A stretch of DNA of 64,000 nucleotides from JABSOG01 sp041583135 (GCA_041583135.1 JBFHGJ010000009.1:1-64000); one strand, 5' to 3'. Positions 34,769 through 45,031 are shown, counted from the first letter of the stretch. Translations and numbers: made by a program. Notes: generated by a model from the sequence alone, not told the origin.

Positions 34769-37291
34769 CTACACTCTCCTTCTTCTGACCACCAGCAACG
34801 ACATCAGCATCGCAGTAAGATACCACAGCGCACCACCGCCGCTAGATTGCGCCTGCGGCTCGACTTGGGTCTCAACCACCGGATCTGAGGCACTTGAGGT
34901 GGCACCATGGCGAGCAAAGGTCCACAACGTCGGCAATGCTACGGTATCGGCATCGATTGTCGGGTATTGCAGCTCTTGATGCATCGATTCGCTGACATAC
35001 TGAGCGTTTGCCGAAGGTCGCGCCGATAGCGATGGCCCCGGATTGACAGTCTCTCTCAATGGCGGCGGATTGGTCAGGTTATCGACAATTGAGCGGCCAT
35101 CAATGGTGCGAATGCGCAGGAGGAAGTTCCACTCGCTTAAGATCACCGCACTGCCCGGCGCAGCCATCGGGTCAAACTCAAAACCACCAAAACCCGATGA
35201 TGGTGAAAGCTCTGCCGCAGCCACTAACAAGTTTCGCGCATTGTTGGGATCAACCACCCGCAATACCGACGAACCTTCGGTATTGACGCCTTTTAAGAAG
35301 TAATGCCCTAGGTTGTCTGGTGAAATTGCAGTGTAGCTGCTAAGCCCCTCGGGATAACCGCTACCATCACCGGGCCAGATAAGTGTTGCCACCCCACTGG
35401 TATTGACTGACACCACGTTACCGCCTTTATTGGTGACATACAAATTGTCATTTTGATCAACCTTGACGACATCCGGGTTGTTGAATACCGACGCGCCACC
35501 GGCCGTGATCCCACGACTGAACAACGACTGACTACCGGAGCTTGGGTTATAGCGGATCAAACTGTCGATTGTTCCCTCAGGGAAGCCATCAATAATCGAC
35601 CCACCGCTACCGGAACTGAACACTATATCGCCATTACTCATCTTCGCCAAGCCATCGATATCGGTGACATAAGATACCATTCTATCGACGCCATTTTGGT
35701 CACGTACAATGCCCGGATCATTCGGGTCAACAGTCAGTGAAATCGGAGCATCGCTACTTGCAGGTGGTAACCGCAGTAAGCCCGAGTTACTCGAAGAAGC
35801 GTACATGTTCAAATCATCACCAATGGCGACCGCCCAAGCATTGGAGATACCGCCGCCTTTTGCTGCCACGTAGGTTTCCATCACTTCACGGGTGGTTGGA
35901 TCTAAAATGGTTTTTGTGATCGTGCCATTAGAGTGGTTAAGAGAATAGGCATTGCCCTCAATATCAAAGGTAACATCAGACGAACCGGCAATATTGTCTG
36001 CGGTCAGCGTTGCCACGATATCGGCAGTTAGCCCAGGAGGCAGATAGCCCGGCAAGAACGACGACATACCTATCATCAAATCGCTACTTTGACCGGCCAC
36101 CGCAGTCACGCGGCTATTGAAGTCACCATGATTGGGTAAAGACGCAGCAACATGGTAAAGCCCCGCTTTGACATTGAAGGAAAACTGACCCTGTGCATTG
36201 GTCGTTACCGGCGCGACAGACTTATCTCTAAGTCTCACCACAACCCCTTCAAGCGGTTCGCCGTTGCCGCCACTCACCGTGCCGTTTAGCACCGCTGAGC
36301 CTAGGTCTTGTGACAAAACACTTCTCAAAGAGTCGCCATTGGCGGCATAAATGCGCAAGATCTTGCCCTGTGAGTTAATCACATAGAGTGATTGACCGTC
36401 GGTGCCGATACTGCCATCGGTAATGTTGTTGATTTGCGTCAGAGGATCACCATAGGCCACCATCAGCTGACGACCGTCGGCCATTGTCGCAAACAACTCA
36501 CCCGAGGCGGTATCTTGCAGATAAACCACACCATCGGGGCTTGCCGCCATACCGCCTTGCATCAGGCCACTACTGGTCACCGGCGAGGAATTCCCCTCGA
36601 CATAGCTGCCATCTGACTTATACACCAACACTTTACCTTGTCCGGTTAAGGTATGAATATTGCCAGCCCCATCGACAGCCATGGCATCTAGTGCCGCAAA
36701 GTTGACGCCAGTGGCAACCGAACCTTCGCTGAACTTCATTACCGGGCTGTAGTAACCATCGTTTTGATCAACCTCCCACACTGTATCAACGCCGAGGATG
36801 TTTTTACCATAGTCGCTGTTGGCCACCATCAAACGCCCTTTGGCAGAGCCGTCATCTAGCACCTGAACCGCTTCAACACCGGGTAAAATGGTAAACTTGC
36901 GATATTCATTGTCATCACGATTCCACACCCCGAGCATCAAGTTGGCCAAGCCAAAATAAAAGCGACTGCCGTCGGTATTAAACGCCATACCATTGCCAAA
37001 AAATGGAAAGCGACGCGCTTCACCCGTGGTAGGGTTGACTATCATGATAAAGTCATCGTCACCCGGGTTGTCGTTGCCAAAATACAGCTCGCCGGTTTGT
37101 GGATCGATGGCCATTTGGCTGACTTGGCTTATTTTCAAAGCACTGGTACTTTCAGCCGAACCATCATACACCACCTCAGCTTCAAGTCCGGATCTGAGCA
37201 CTAAGCCCTCAACAGCAAAAGCACTAAACGAGATACAGCAAAGGGCACCAACTGCTAAAGATAAACATTTCATTTTGTTTAGAATTTCCAT
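34769..37291 (-). CDS. Large secreted beta-propeller protein with GlyGly-CTERM tail
   Basis: 840 residues. Start ATG 37291 is chosen because GGAGG stands 6 nt upstream inside the end of the TonB-receptor gene; other in-frame ATGs lie on both sides. Signal peptide (about 9-26, ends SFSAFA), an NHL/SMP-30-like propeller (about 30-330; repeated DPQTGELYFG, MAVDGAGNIHTL, MAASPDGVVYLQ), a carboxypeptidase-regulatory-like beta-sandwich (about 335-410; GNGEPLEGVVVRLRDKS), a second propeller (about 420-740), then a C-terminal SSGGGALWYLTAMLMSLL followed by RRRR. That tail is a GlyGly-CTERM signal, processed by rhombosortase in type-II-secreting bacteria for surface display. The 13-nt overlap with the receptor gene implies a joint surface role. 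Confidence 0.85.
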   Translation of the reverse strand: MEILNKMKCLSLAVGALCCISFSAFAVEGLVLRSGLEAEVVYDGSAESTSALKISQVSQMAIDPQTGELYFGNDNPGDDDFIMIVNPTTGEARRFPFFGNGMAFNTDGSRFYFGLANLMLGVWNRDDNEYRKFTILPGVEAVQVLDDGSAKGRLMVANSDYGKNILGVDTVWEVDQNDGYYSPVMKFSEGSVATGVNFAALDAMAVDGAGNIHTLTGQGKVLVYKSDGSYVEGNSSPVTSSGLMQGGMAASPDGVVYLQDTASGELFATMADGRQLMVAYGDPLTQINNITDGSIGTDGQSLYVINSQGKILRIYAANGDSLRSVLSQDLGSAVLNGTVSGGNGEPLEGVVVRLRDKSVAPVTTNAQGQFSFNVKAGLYHVAASLPNHGDFNSRVTAVAGQSSDLMIGMSSFLPGYLPPGLTADIVATLTADNIAGSSDVTFDIEGNAYSLNHSNGTITKTILDPTTREVMETYVAAKGGGISNAWAVAIGDDLNMYASSSNSGLLRLPPASSDAPISLTVDPNDPGIVRDQNGVDRMVSYVTDIDGLAKMSNGDIVFSSGSGGSIIDGFPEGTIDSLIRYNPSSGSQSLFSRGITAGGASVFNNPDVVKVDQNDNLYVTNKGGNVVSVNTSGVATLIWPGDGSGYPEGLSSYTAISPDNLGHYFLKGVNTEGSSVLRVVDPNNARNLLVAAAELSPSSGFGGFEFDPMAAPGSAVILSEWNFLLRIRTIDGRSIVDNLTNPPPLRETVNPGPSLSARPSANAQYVSESMHQELQYPTIDADTVALPTLWTFARHGATSSASDPVVETQVEPQAQSSGGGALWYLTAMLMSLLVVRRRRV

Positions 37292-39447
37292 GATACACCT
37301 CCCCAAATAGTACGACCGGTGCGCTCACCGACACCGTTTAGGATTTGATCATATTCATAATATTCAACATGGTTGTCATCCAGCACGTTATCGACGGCCA
37401 CATAAAGGCTCAATCCTTCGGCCCACTCCCATTTGGGGCGATAGTGCAGCGCTAAGCTCATATTGTCGTATGACTGTTGATTGTCTTTGGTAAAGTTTGG
37501 TCCGTCAGGTGAAAGATTACCGCGGTCAAACTCCCCCGGATCCGTCTTGCCGATAGACTGATAATGCATGTCCAAGGTCAAGTTTTTGCTGATCTTCCAG
37601 TTGGCACCAAATTTCACCGTATGTTGTGGAGTAAAGAAGGTTTCACCGGCCACGCTATTGAGACCTTTTGGTTTCATGTAGCGGTAGTTGGCATAAACCT
37701 TAAGGTTTTCTTTTGGTAGCCAAACCAATGAGGCCTGCATACCGTCACTTTCCGCTTTAGCCAAGTTTAAGAACGAGGTGGTTGAAATGAACAAGCCTTC
37801 GTCGGTGATCTCAACCTCACCCAAAATACCGCTGTCGGGGTTACCGATGATATCGCTGTATTTTTCATGGAATAGCTCAACGCTGGCCTGTAGGTTATCG
37901 CCAAACTGCGCGGTGTAAGTCACATCGACCGATTCGATGGTTTCAACTTCTAACCCCTGATTGCCTCTGAAGTTAACTTGCTGATTTTGATTTGGCACCG
38001 GCAAATCAACCGACGAGAACAATTCAAACAAACTCGGGGCCCTAAACGCTTTACGTGCGGTCATCCGAATACTGTCGGTTTCATTGAGCGCGTATTGCAA
38101 ACTGGCATTGTAGCCGTAGTCAGTGCTGGTTTTGTCGGCACTGCCTGGTACGTTGCCGGTAATGGTATCTCTATCACCGCGTAGGCCAAGACCGACTATC
38201 CAGCTATCGCCCAGTCGCCAAGTAAAGTTACCAAACAAAGAGCTGATATCACGCTGTGAGTCTTCGACCACACCACCGCTGTTTTCCACTTCACGGCGTT
38301 CGCCGCCAAGCACCCATGCCATTTTGTCGTCAAACGCCTTACCGACAAACTGCAAAGAATAGTCGAGGGTATCAACCACACCATGGTAGTTATCGGCGTT
38401 GTCACGCACCGGGAAGAAGAATCCGCTGTCTTGCGGCATTAACCCCTCCTGCTCGCTACGATGAGGCACCAACGGGGTATAATACTCAAATTCGTTCTTG
38501 TAAATGTTGAACTGCATTGAAGTGGCATCTGAGAAGCGATAATTGAGCGTACTGTGGACATTGCTGCTTTTAACATCCCACTTCTCTCGTGGCAGACCGG
38601 GTTGCTGAAACAGCTCTAAAAAGCCGTCGGCCATCCCGACATTGATGTGCAGATCCCAATTGTCAAAACCATGATAAATAACCGATGCGGTGAAGCGATC
38701 CATCTCATCGAGACTTTCTTCATCGGCATGGAAATTAATCGTCGTTGGAATACGGTTAAATCCGGCAAAACTGACATCTTCACCGACGCTGTCGGCCGAT
38801 TGTCGGTTGGCGCTGAACTTAAAGCTACTGGTCTCGCCTTTGAAATTGGCCGTTACCGTAGCATAGCTTGAATTGTTCTCGCCAAATTGCGCACGGATCT
38901 GCTGGTTTTTATCGCCATTGGCCTGTTTGGTGATGATGTTGATCACCCCGGAATAGGCATTGGCGCCAAACAGTGCAGAGGCAGGTCCCCTTACCACCTC
39001 AATACGGGCGATATCATCCATGGAGATGGGGAATGCGTGCCACAAGGTCACACCGAACAAGTCGTTATACTCTGTACGACCATCGATCAGCACCAATAAG
39101 CGGCGGTTAAAGTTAATGTTTTTACCCCGTAAAGAGACCTCAGTTTGTGAACGGCCGATGTGCATCACATCGATTTCAGGTAGCCTTGCCAGTACGTCGG
39201 GAATATTGTCCAGACCACTGTCTTGAATTTCCTGAGCAGTGATAACCGAAATTGGCACTGGAGACTCACTGAGTTTGGACTCTGAGCGGGTGGCGGATAC
39301 TACTTCAATATCCAGTAGATCGGATAATGATAAACTTCCCATGTCGCTGTCGTCATCCATGTCTTGTGCAAATACCTGCAACGAACAACTTCCCAATGAA
39401 ACCACAATCCCCAACATAATGGGGTTTAGTTTACGTACAAAAGGCAT
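37279..39447 (-). CDS. TonB-dependent outer-membrane receptor
   Basis: 722 residues: signal peptide (about 1-28, ends QVFAQ), a TonB-box-like DLLDIEVVSAT segment, plug domain (about 50-170; PVPISVITAQEI, EVSLRGKNINFNRRLLVLID, IEVVRGPASALFGANAYSGV) and a 22-strand barrel ending in the aromatic VSWKF outer-membrane signature. Ligand not predictable; the plug resembles generic siderophore/organic ligand receptors. Strong GGAGG before the ATG. The stop codon lies 13 nt inside the following propeller gene, so the two are translationally coupled. No Fur box was recognised upstream. Confidence 0.92.
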   Translation of the reverse strand: MPFVRKLNPIMLGIVVSLGSCSLQVFAQDMDDDSDMGSLSLSDLLDIEVVSATRSESKLSESPVPISVITAQEIQDSGLDNIPDVLARLPEIDVMHIGRSQTEVSLRGKNINFNRRLLVLIDGRTEYNDLFGVTLWHAFPISMDDIARIEVVRGPASALFGANAYSGVINIITKQANGDKNQQIRAQFGENNSSYATVTANFKGETSSFKFSANRQSADSVGEDVSFAGFNRIPTTINFHADEESLDEMDRFTASVIYHGFDNWDLHINVGMADGFLELFQQPGLPREKWDVKSSNVHSTLNYRFSDATSMQFNIYKNEFEYYTPLVPHRSEQEGLMPQDSGFFFPVRDNADNYHGVVDTLDYSLQFVGKAFDDKMAWVLGGERREVENSGGVVEDSQRDISSLFGNFTWRLGDSWIVGLGLRGDRDTITGNVPGSADKTSTDYGYNASLQYALNETDSIRMTARKAFRAPSLFELFSSVDLPVPNQNQQVNFRGNQGLEVETIESVDVTYTAQFGDNLQASVELFHEKYSDIIGNPDSGILGEVEITDEGLFISTTSFLNLAKAESDGMQASLVWLPKENLKVYANYRYMKPKGLNSVAGETFFTPQHTVKFGANWKISKNLTLDMHYQSIGKTDPGEFDRGNLSPDGPNFTKDNQQSYDNMSLALHYRPKWEWAEGLSLYVAVDNVLDDNHVEYYEYDQILNGVGERTGRTIWGGVSWKF

Positions 39448-39913
39448 AACTACCTCCGGTGGACCTGATTTTTTCAGTGGGATGAAAGATGATAGCGCAA
39501 AAAGTGCTCACCTAAGTTTACCTATAGGACATGGTTTACGTTTAAACAAGCAGAGTTTGAAAAGTACCCAAAGATATTGGAATATTACCTAATTTGATCG
39601 CGACTTTACCCGTAACCGTTCATTTGTCACGGACAAAATATGGGAAAGATAAAATGAAAAAAAACGTCGAAAGAGGGTTTGGCAAACGCAGCTCAATGTA
39701 CCTGACTCGTTCAAAGCACGAAGGCCGATTGGCCCAGGATTTGACCCCGTACATTACACTGCACTTATCTCAATGGACAGCCTTCGAGTCAGGCAAAAAC
39801 GCTCTTACTTGCAGTATAGAGCGTTTAAACAGTTGCTGAACCGAGAGCCGACCACAAAATACTTAAGCAACAACCAAATTGGCAGCTCTCAGCAGCCGAA
39901 AGATAAATAGCCC
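39448..39913. other. Intergenic region upstream of the TonB receptor
   Basis: 466 nt between the receptor start and the end of cnoX. An 81-codon open frame on the plus strand (39594-39839) has no ribosome-binding site and no protein-like pattern and is not called. No clear promoter, operator or terminator was identified. Confidence 0.4.
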
Positions 39914-40777
39914 CTAGTACAAAAGGCTATAGAGCTTGCGTCTGAAGTTAGGCGCCAGCGGATCGCCCTCCGGCAAAGTTGCCAGTATGTCCAAATACAG
40001 TTTTTTCGCCTCGCCGAAATTGAGATCCTTTTGCAATACCTCAAACAACAGAGTCAGCGCTTCTTCGTGACGATTGCCTTGCGACAACTGCACCGCCAAT
40101 TTAACCTTGATCTCCAAGCTGTCAGGGTCTTGCTCTAGGTCTTTTTGTAGCGCTTGTATTTCAGGTGATTCGGCTGCGTTTTTTGCCAACTCCAACGCCG
40201 CGATAAGGGACTGATAATAGCCATCTTGGTCGATAAAGGCGATAGACGCCAGTATCTGTTCGGCCACATCGAGTTTACCGCTGTGCATATTGACGTCGGC
40301 CCATACCAACTTGATATCAGCCCTGTCACTTTGCAACTCATAAGCTCTTTTGGCCGGCGTGTAGGCCGCTTGATGATCGCCTGCGGCTATCAACTCACGG
40401 GCGCTGGCTAACAGCTCGTCTTGTTCTTGCGGCAAATGAGGCTGCAAAAAAGCGGCGAGTTCATCATCTTGCTTGTTGCCGACAAAGCTGTCGATAGGTT
40501 TACCTTCTTTAAACAGGGCTACCGTGGGCACCGATTGAATGCCAAACTGCATCGCTATCTGCATTTGGCTATCAACGTCGATTTTGGCAAAAATCACCTT
40601 GCTCACACCACCGACCAACTGTTCAATACGTGTCATCAAATCGACGCAACCTGGGTCGCGCTCAGTCCAAAAACCGATAACGATAAGGTTTTCCATCGAA
40701 CTGTCGATGATCACCTCTTGGAAGTTTTCCGGGGTAATGTCTACGACATTGGCTTGGGACATAGATTGACTATTCAT
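39914..40777 (-). CDS. cnoX: CnoX (YbbN) thioredoxin-fold co-chaperone
   Basis: 287 residues: N-terminal thioredoxin-like domain (about 10-115) and a C-terminal TPR region (about 120-287). The thioredoxin active-site CxxC is replaced by DPGC (residues 41-44), leaving a single Cys44; E. coli CnoX likewise lacks the first cysteine (SQHC) and acts as a holdase/chaperedoxin that hands substrates to GroEL and DnaK after hypochlorite stress. It starts on the base after the tyrS stop, so it is probably cotranscribed with tyrS. No signal peptide; cytoplasmic. Confidence 0.88.
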   Translation of the reverse strand: MNSQSMSQANVVDITPENFQEVIIDSSMENLIVIGFWTERDPGCVDLMTRIEQLVGGVSKVIFAKIDVDSQMQIAMQFGIQSVPTVALFKEGKPIDSFVGNKQDDELAAFLQPHLPQEQDELLASARELIAAGDHQAAYTPAKRAYELQSDRADIKLVWADVNMHSGKLDVAEQILASIAFIDQDGYYQSLIAALELAKNAAESPEIQALQKDLEQDPDSLEIKVKLAVQLSQGNRHEEALTLLFEVLQKDLNFGEAKKLYLDILATLPEGDPLAPNFRRKLYSLLY

Positions 40778-41983
40778 TTATTGCACCGTGACTTTGGCAA
40801 ATTTACGCTTACCGACTTGGAAAATCGCCTCGGTTCCTTTGGCGACAACCAGACGGGTGTCGCTGACCTTTTCCTCGCCGTTGATTTTGACTGCCCCTTG
40901 TTTGATCATCTGCATACCATTGGAGGTGCTGTTGACCAAACCGGCCTCCTTGAGCAAGTTGGCAATTAAAATCCCCTCGTCAGACTGAGCACTAACACTC
41001 ACCTCATCAATTTCATCGGGCAACGCCCCTTTTTGGAAGCGCTGAATGAAGTCTTGTTCGGCCGCATCGGCACTGGCTTCATCATGGAAGCGTGCAATCA
41101 ATTCTTTAGCCAACAAGATTTTGATATCACGAGGATTAGTACCCGCTTCGACCTGCTGTTTAAACTCAGCAATCTGTTCGACTGGGCGGAAACTTAACAG
41201 ATCATAGTAGCGCCACATCAAAGTATCAGGGATAGACATCACTTTCCCGAACATGTCATTAGGCTCATCGGTAATACCGATGTAGTTGTTGAGCGACTTC
41301 GACATCTTCTGTACGCCATCGAGGCCCTCAAGCAAAGGCATCATCAACACCGTTTGTGGGCGTTGGCCTTCTTCTTTTTGCAGTTCACGGCCCATCAACA
41401 AGTTAAAGCGCTGGTCAGTACCGCCAAGCTCGACGTCACATTCCATACAAACCGAATCCCAACCTTGCACCAAAGGATAGAGGAATTCATGAATGGCAAT
41501 CGACTGGCCGCCTTGATAACGCTTTTTAAAATCATCACGCTCTAGCATTCGCGCCACGGTTTGACGTGCCGCCAACTTAATCATCCCAGCCGCGCCAAGC
41601 TTGTCCATCCACGTGGAGTTAAAGGCAATTTCGGTTTTTTCCGGGTCGAGGATCTTAAATACTTGCGCTTTATAGGTTTCGGCGTTTTGCAGGATCTGCT
41701 CTTTGGTCAACGGTTTGCGGGTAACGTTTTTACCGGTCGGATCGCCGATAAGCCCGGTAAAATCACCAATTAAGAACACGACCTTGTGGCCGAGTTCCTG
41801 AAAGGTACGCATTTTATTGATGAGAACCGTATGCCCTAAGTGAAGGTCTGGAGCCGTGGGATCAAAACCCGCTTTGATTTTTAACGGTTTGCCGCTTTTG
41901 AGTTTTTCCATCAGCTCGTCTTCGAGCAAAATTTCATCGGCGCCACGTTTGATCTCAGCCAGCGCCTTAGCCAAATCTGTCAT
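40778..41983 (-). CDS. tyrS: Tyrosyl-tRNA synthetase
   Basis: Charges tRNA-Tyr. 401 residues, class Ic synthetase of the TyrRZ-like bacterial type: HLGH (HIGH motif, about 47-50), KMSKS near residue 232, and a C-terminal S4-like RNA-binding domain (KINGEEKVSDTRLVVAKGTE). Divergent from the MepM-like gene, with the cnoX gene joined directly downstream. In E. coli tyrS also lies close to anmK, so the local grouping is partly conserved. Confidence 0.96.
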   Translation of the reverse strand: MTDLAKALAEIKRGADEILLEDELMEKLKSGKPLKIKAGFDPTAPDLHLGHTVLINKMRTFQELGHKVVFLIGDFTGLIGDPTGKNVTRKPLTKEQILQNAETYKAQVFKILDPEKTEIAFNSTWMDKLGAAGMIKLAARQTVARMLERDDFKKRYQGGQSIAIHEFLYPLVQGWDSVCMECDVELGGTDQRFNLLMGRELQKEEGQRPQTVLMMPLLEGLDGVQKMSKSLNNYIGITDEPNDMFGKVMSIPDTLMWRYYDLLSFRPVEQIAEFKQQVEAGTNPRDIKILLAKELIARFHDEASADAAEQDFIQRFQKGALPDEIDEVSVSAQSDEGILIANLLKEAGLVNSTSNGMQMIKQGAVKINGEEKVSDTRLVVAKGTEAIFQVGKRKFAKVTVQ

Positions 41984-42241
41984 TAGGGTATTTCTCTTAT
42001 TTTTGAGTGCTTGAGGCAGAATTCTACTGTATCGCCTCGTTCAATGAAACCTACCATGACAGTAAAAATACAATCCCAAGTCATTCATCTATTTAACCTC
42101 CATTGCCAAGGGTCATTTTGTATATTGACAGCGATGTCTGTCATTTTATTGTGACAAATCCCCTGCAAAGCCGCTAAAACACTGGAAAACCGCATTTTTT
42201 TTGTTTATTCTGAAGCTAACAAGCATGAGGAAATTACGTTT

Positions 42242-43591
42242 ATGCAACAACTGGTAAAACAGCTTCCCAAACAGCACAAAATCGCCATCTGTGCGCTTTC
42301 CACATTTGTGCTGCTGTTAATGATCTTGCCTTCAGAAAAAGCCAATGCTTATAAAGATCAATCCGTACAAGCACTTAATCAAAAAATAATGTCTGATGAC
42401 GCGGCCAACCAATTACAGGTTGGACAAATTTATCCGGTAGAGGTTGACCTAGTAGATTTGGCCTCAAGTGACAACGACAAAGACAATTCGCCGCAATTGC
42501 AGTGGCAAAACGTCACCGTTAAAAATGGTGATAACCTTGCCATTTTGTTCAAAAGGGCCGGTTTTTCTGCTCAGACACTCTACAAAGTCACCTCTGTAGG
42601 CAAACAGACAAAAATTTTAACCAAGATTCACCCCGGTCAATCCATTGCCTTTGGTGCCGATGACAACGGCGTTTTACAACAGCTCAGATATGCCCAAGAT
42701 GAAGTCGATACCTTGGTGGTCACTCTCGGCGATGACGACAAATACCACGCCAGTGTTGAAAGTAAAGAAGTTGAAGTGCGTGAGCAATTTGCCGGCGCCA
42801 AAATCACCTCCAGCTTTTGGAATGCCGGTATTGAGGCGGGCCTAAGCGAAAACCAAATCATGAACTTGGCCAATATTTTCGGTTGGGATATCGACTTTGC
42901 CAACGACCTGCGCAAAGACGACCAGTTCAGTGTGGTGTATGAAACCCGCTATATCAATGGAGAATACATTAACACCGGTCACATTTTGGCGGCCGAATTT
43001 GTCAATCAAGGCGATGTCTATCGAGCGGTACGCTATAAAGATGGCGAATACTACACCCCTGAGGGACGCAGTATGCGCAAGGCGTTTTTGCGTGCACCGG
43101 TGAACTTCAAGTATGTATCTTCAAGTTTCAAACCGCGTCGCTTCCACCCCATTTTAAAACGCTGGAAGGCCCATCGTGGTGTCGATTACGCTGCCAAAAG
43201 AGGCACTCCGGTTGTGGCAGCCGGTAACGGCAAAGTCATTCGTTCAGCCTACAACAAATACAACGGCCACCATGTTTTTATCGAACACCCCGGCGGCATC
43301 GTGACCAAATACCTGCATTTTTCCAAACGCAAGGTCAAACTCGGGGCCAAAGTCAAACAGGGTGAAGTGATAGGCTTGGTCGGCTCGACCGGTTTGTCTG
43401 AAGCGCCGCATTTGCACTTTGAGTTTATTGTCAACGGCGTACATAGAAACCCACGCACCGTGAAAATGCCAAAGGCCAACCCAATTGCCAGCAAAGAGAA
43501 AAACACCTTCTTGGCTTTGGCTCAGCAAAAAATAGCTCAGCTTGAGAGCAACAAACGTGTGCTGTTGGCGCATAATAGCAACAGCAAATGA
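42242..43591 (+). CDS. MepM-like murein DD-endopeptidase (LysM/OapA-type, M23 domain)
   Basis: 449 residues with the architecture of E. coli MepM: N-terminal membrane anchor (about 14-31), LysM/OapA-like region (about 85-140; NGDNLAILFKRAGFSAQTLY), a middle domain, and a C-terminal M23 peptidase with zinc ligands His311 and Asp315 in HRGVDYA and His390/His392 in APHLHFEF. It cleaves D-Ala-mDAP cross-links so that new strands can be inserted. Overlaps anmK by 4 nt (ATGA), linking cross-link opening to anhydro-muropeptide recycling. Symbol not assigned because several M23 paralogues share this layout. Confidence 0.9.
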   Translation: MQQLVKQLPKQHKIAICALSTFVLLLMILPSEKANAYKDQSVQALNQKIMSDDAANQLQVGQIYPVEVDLVDLASSDNDKDNSPQLQWQNVTVKNGDNLAILFKRAGFSAQTLYKVTSVGKQTKILTKIHPGQSIAFGADDNGVLQQLRYAQDEVDTLVVTLGDDDKYHASVESKEVEVREQFAGAKITSSFWNAGIEAGLSENQIMNLANIFGWDIDFANDLRKDDQFSVVYETRYINGEYINTGHILAAEFVNQGDVYRAVRYKDGEYYTPEGRSMRKAFLRAPVNFKYVSSSFKPRRFHPILKRWKAHRGVDYAAKRGTPVVAAGNGKVIRSAYNKYNGHHVFIEHPGGIVTKYLHFSKRKVKLGAKVKQGEVIGLVGSTGLSEAPHLHFEFIVNGVHRNPRTVKMPKANPIASKEKNTFLALAQQKIAQLESNKRVLLAHNSNSK

Positions 43592-44703
43592 TGAACGATT
43601 TATTTATCGGCCTTATCTCTGGCACGTCGATGGACGGTGTAGATGCCGTCCTCGTCGATTATACCGGCCCCACCCCAAAGCTGCTCGCCAGCTTGTGTCA
43701 TCCCTACCCTGAACTGCTCAGAGCACGACTAAAAGCGCTGTGCGATGAAAAAATAGAGCACAATGAGCTCAACATTGCCTTTGCAACCGACCGTGCGGTG
43801 GCCGAATGTTTTGCCGATGCCGTCGATTTGCTGCTTGCGCAGGCAGATGTAGATAAAACGGCTGTCACAGCCATCGGCAGCCATGGACAAACCATTCGTC
43901 ACTATCCCGATGGCCAGCACGCGTTTACTGTACAAATCGGTGACCCCAACACCATAGCGGCACTAACCGGCATCGATGTCATAGCCGACTTTCGCCGCAA
44001 AGACATCGCGCTCGGTGGACAAGGCGCCCCAATGGTGCCTGCTTTTCATCAGGCCGTTTTTCAAAGTGATGTGGTAGATAGGGTAATTGTCAATTTAGGT
44101 GGCATCGCCAACCTGACCTTTTTACCCAAAGATAAACACCGAGCCATATTAGGTTATGATACCGGTCCGGCCAACACACTGTGTGACCAATGGATACAGC
44201 TCAATCAGGATTTAGCCTTTGATGAGCATGGTCAATGGGCTGCTGGTGGACATGAGATCCCAGCACTGTTGGCCCAGATGTTACAAGATGACTATTTCGC
44301 TCAAAGCCCGCCCAAAAGTACCGGCCGCGAGAAATTTAATTTAGATTGGCTCGCCAACTTCACCAACAATCAAGCATTTAAACCACAAGATATACAAAAA
44401 ACCCTCGTTGCCCTTTCGGCGCACTCATTGGCCGATCAAATCCAACAATGTGCCGACTCAGGCGAAGTGTACCTGTGTGGCGGCGGCGCCCATAACGCTT
44501 GCTTAAGCACTTATGTCAAATCTTATTTACCTACTTTTAAAGTCAGTAATACCAATGTGTTAGGTGTTCATCCCGATTGGGTTGAAGCCATGGCCTTTAG
44601 CTACTTGGCCCGCGCCTTTATGTTGAAAATGCCCGGCAATATTCCCAGCGTAACCGGCGCCCAACGCCCGGCCGTTTTGGGCTGTCTGTATTTGGCCGAA
44701 TAA
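43588..44703 (+). CDS. anmK: Anhydro-N-acetylmuramic acid kinase
   Basis: Cytoplasmic kinase that hydrolyses the 1,6-anhydro ring and phosphorylates anhMurNAc to MurNAc-6-phosphate in cell-wall recycling. 371 residues with the N-terminal GLISGTSMDGVDAVLVDY nucleotide-binding motif, IGSHGQTIRHYP, VNLGGIANLTFLP and the C-terminal CGGGAHNACL. ATG 43588 overlaps the upstream MepM-like gene; a second ATG (43591) would serve equally. Together the two genes form a peptidoglycan turnover module. Confidence 0.96.
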   Translation: MMNDLFIGLISGTSMDGVDAVLVDYTGPTPKLLASLCHPYPELLRARLKALCDEKIEHNELNIAFATDRAVAECFADAVDLLLAQADVDKTAVTAIGSHGQTIRHYPDGQHAFTVQIGDPNTIAALTGIDVIADFRRKDIALGGQGAPMVPAFHQAVFQSDVVDRVIVNLGGIANLTFLPKDKHRAILGYDTGPANTLCDQWIQLNQDLAFDEHGQWAAGGHEIPALLAQMLQDDYFAQSPPKSTGREKFNLDWLANFTNNQAFKPQDIQKTLVALSAHSLADQIQQCADSGEVYLCGGGAHNACLSTYVKSYLPTFKVSNTNVLGVHPDWVEAMAFSYLARAFMLKMPGNIPSVTGAQRPAVLGCLYLAE

Positions 44704-44820
44704 CAAACTGTCTTTTATTTGCGCTTTTTTTGTCTATTTATTTGACAAAGCCAAAAATCAATAACTACACTGTGGTTTCTAATTCGCAAAGACAACGACA
44801 AACAAACAGCAATTGCAGCA

Positions 44821-45024
44821 ATGAAAAATAAAATGAATGCAGGCGATCTGTTCATCGGCATGCTATGTGACAGCCCTCAAGGCACAGGTGTGATCTCTTG
44901 GGTCGATGAGAATAACCGCTATGTCTATGCCAGAGGGATCCCCGGCGATCAACACTTTAAAGTTAAGATGGAAGATATCGGCTTTCGACTTGAGTGCCTA
45001 AGTCGCCATGTAACAGTCAAGTAA
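44821..45024 (+). CDS. Small conserved-looking hypothetical protein
   Basis: 67 residues; ATG 44821 (or 44833, four codons later). Contains GDLFIGMLCDSPQGTGVISW and FKVKMEDIGFRLECL, which read as a short beta-rich cytoplasmic protein with two cysteines. No signal peptide or membrane helix. Followed 7 nt later by a clear terminator hairpin, which supports that it is a real transcription unit. No family recognised. Confidence 0.65.
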   Translation: MKNKMNAGDLFIGMLCDSPQGTGVISWVDENNRYVYARGIPGDQHFKVKMEDIGFRLECLSRHVTVK

Positions 45025-45031
45025 CCACAGT

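Noticed and set aside
39594..39839. 81-codon plus-strand open frame upstream of the TonB receptor
   Set aside because: No ribosome-binding site, no protein-like pattern or signal, and it lies in the receptor's upstream region.
40900..40990. tyrS C-terminal region as a separate S4-domain protein
   Set aside because: It is in frame with the rest of tyrS with no internal stop or ribosome-binding site; it is the normal C-terminal RNA-binding domain.
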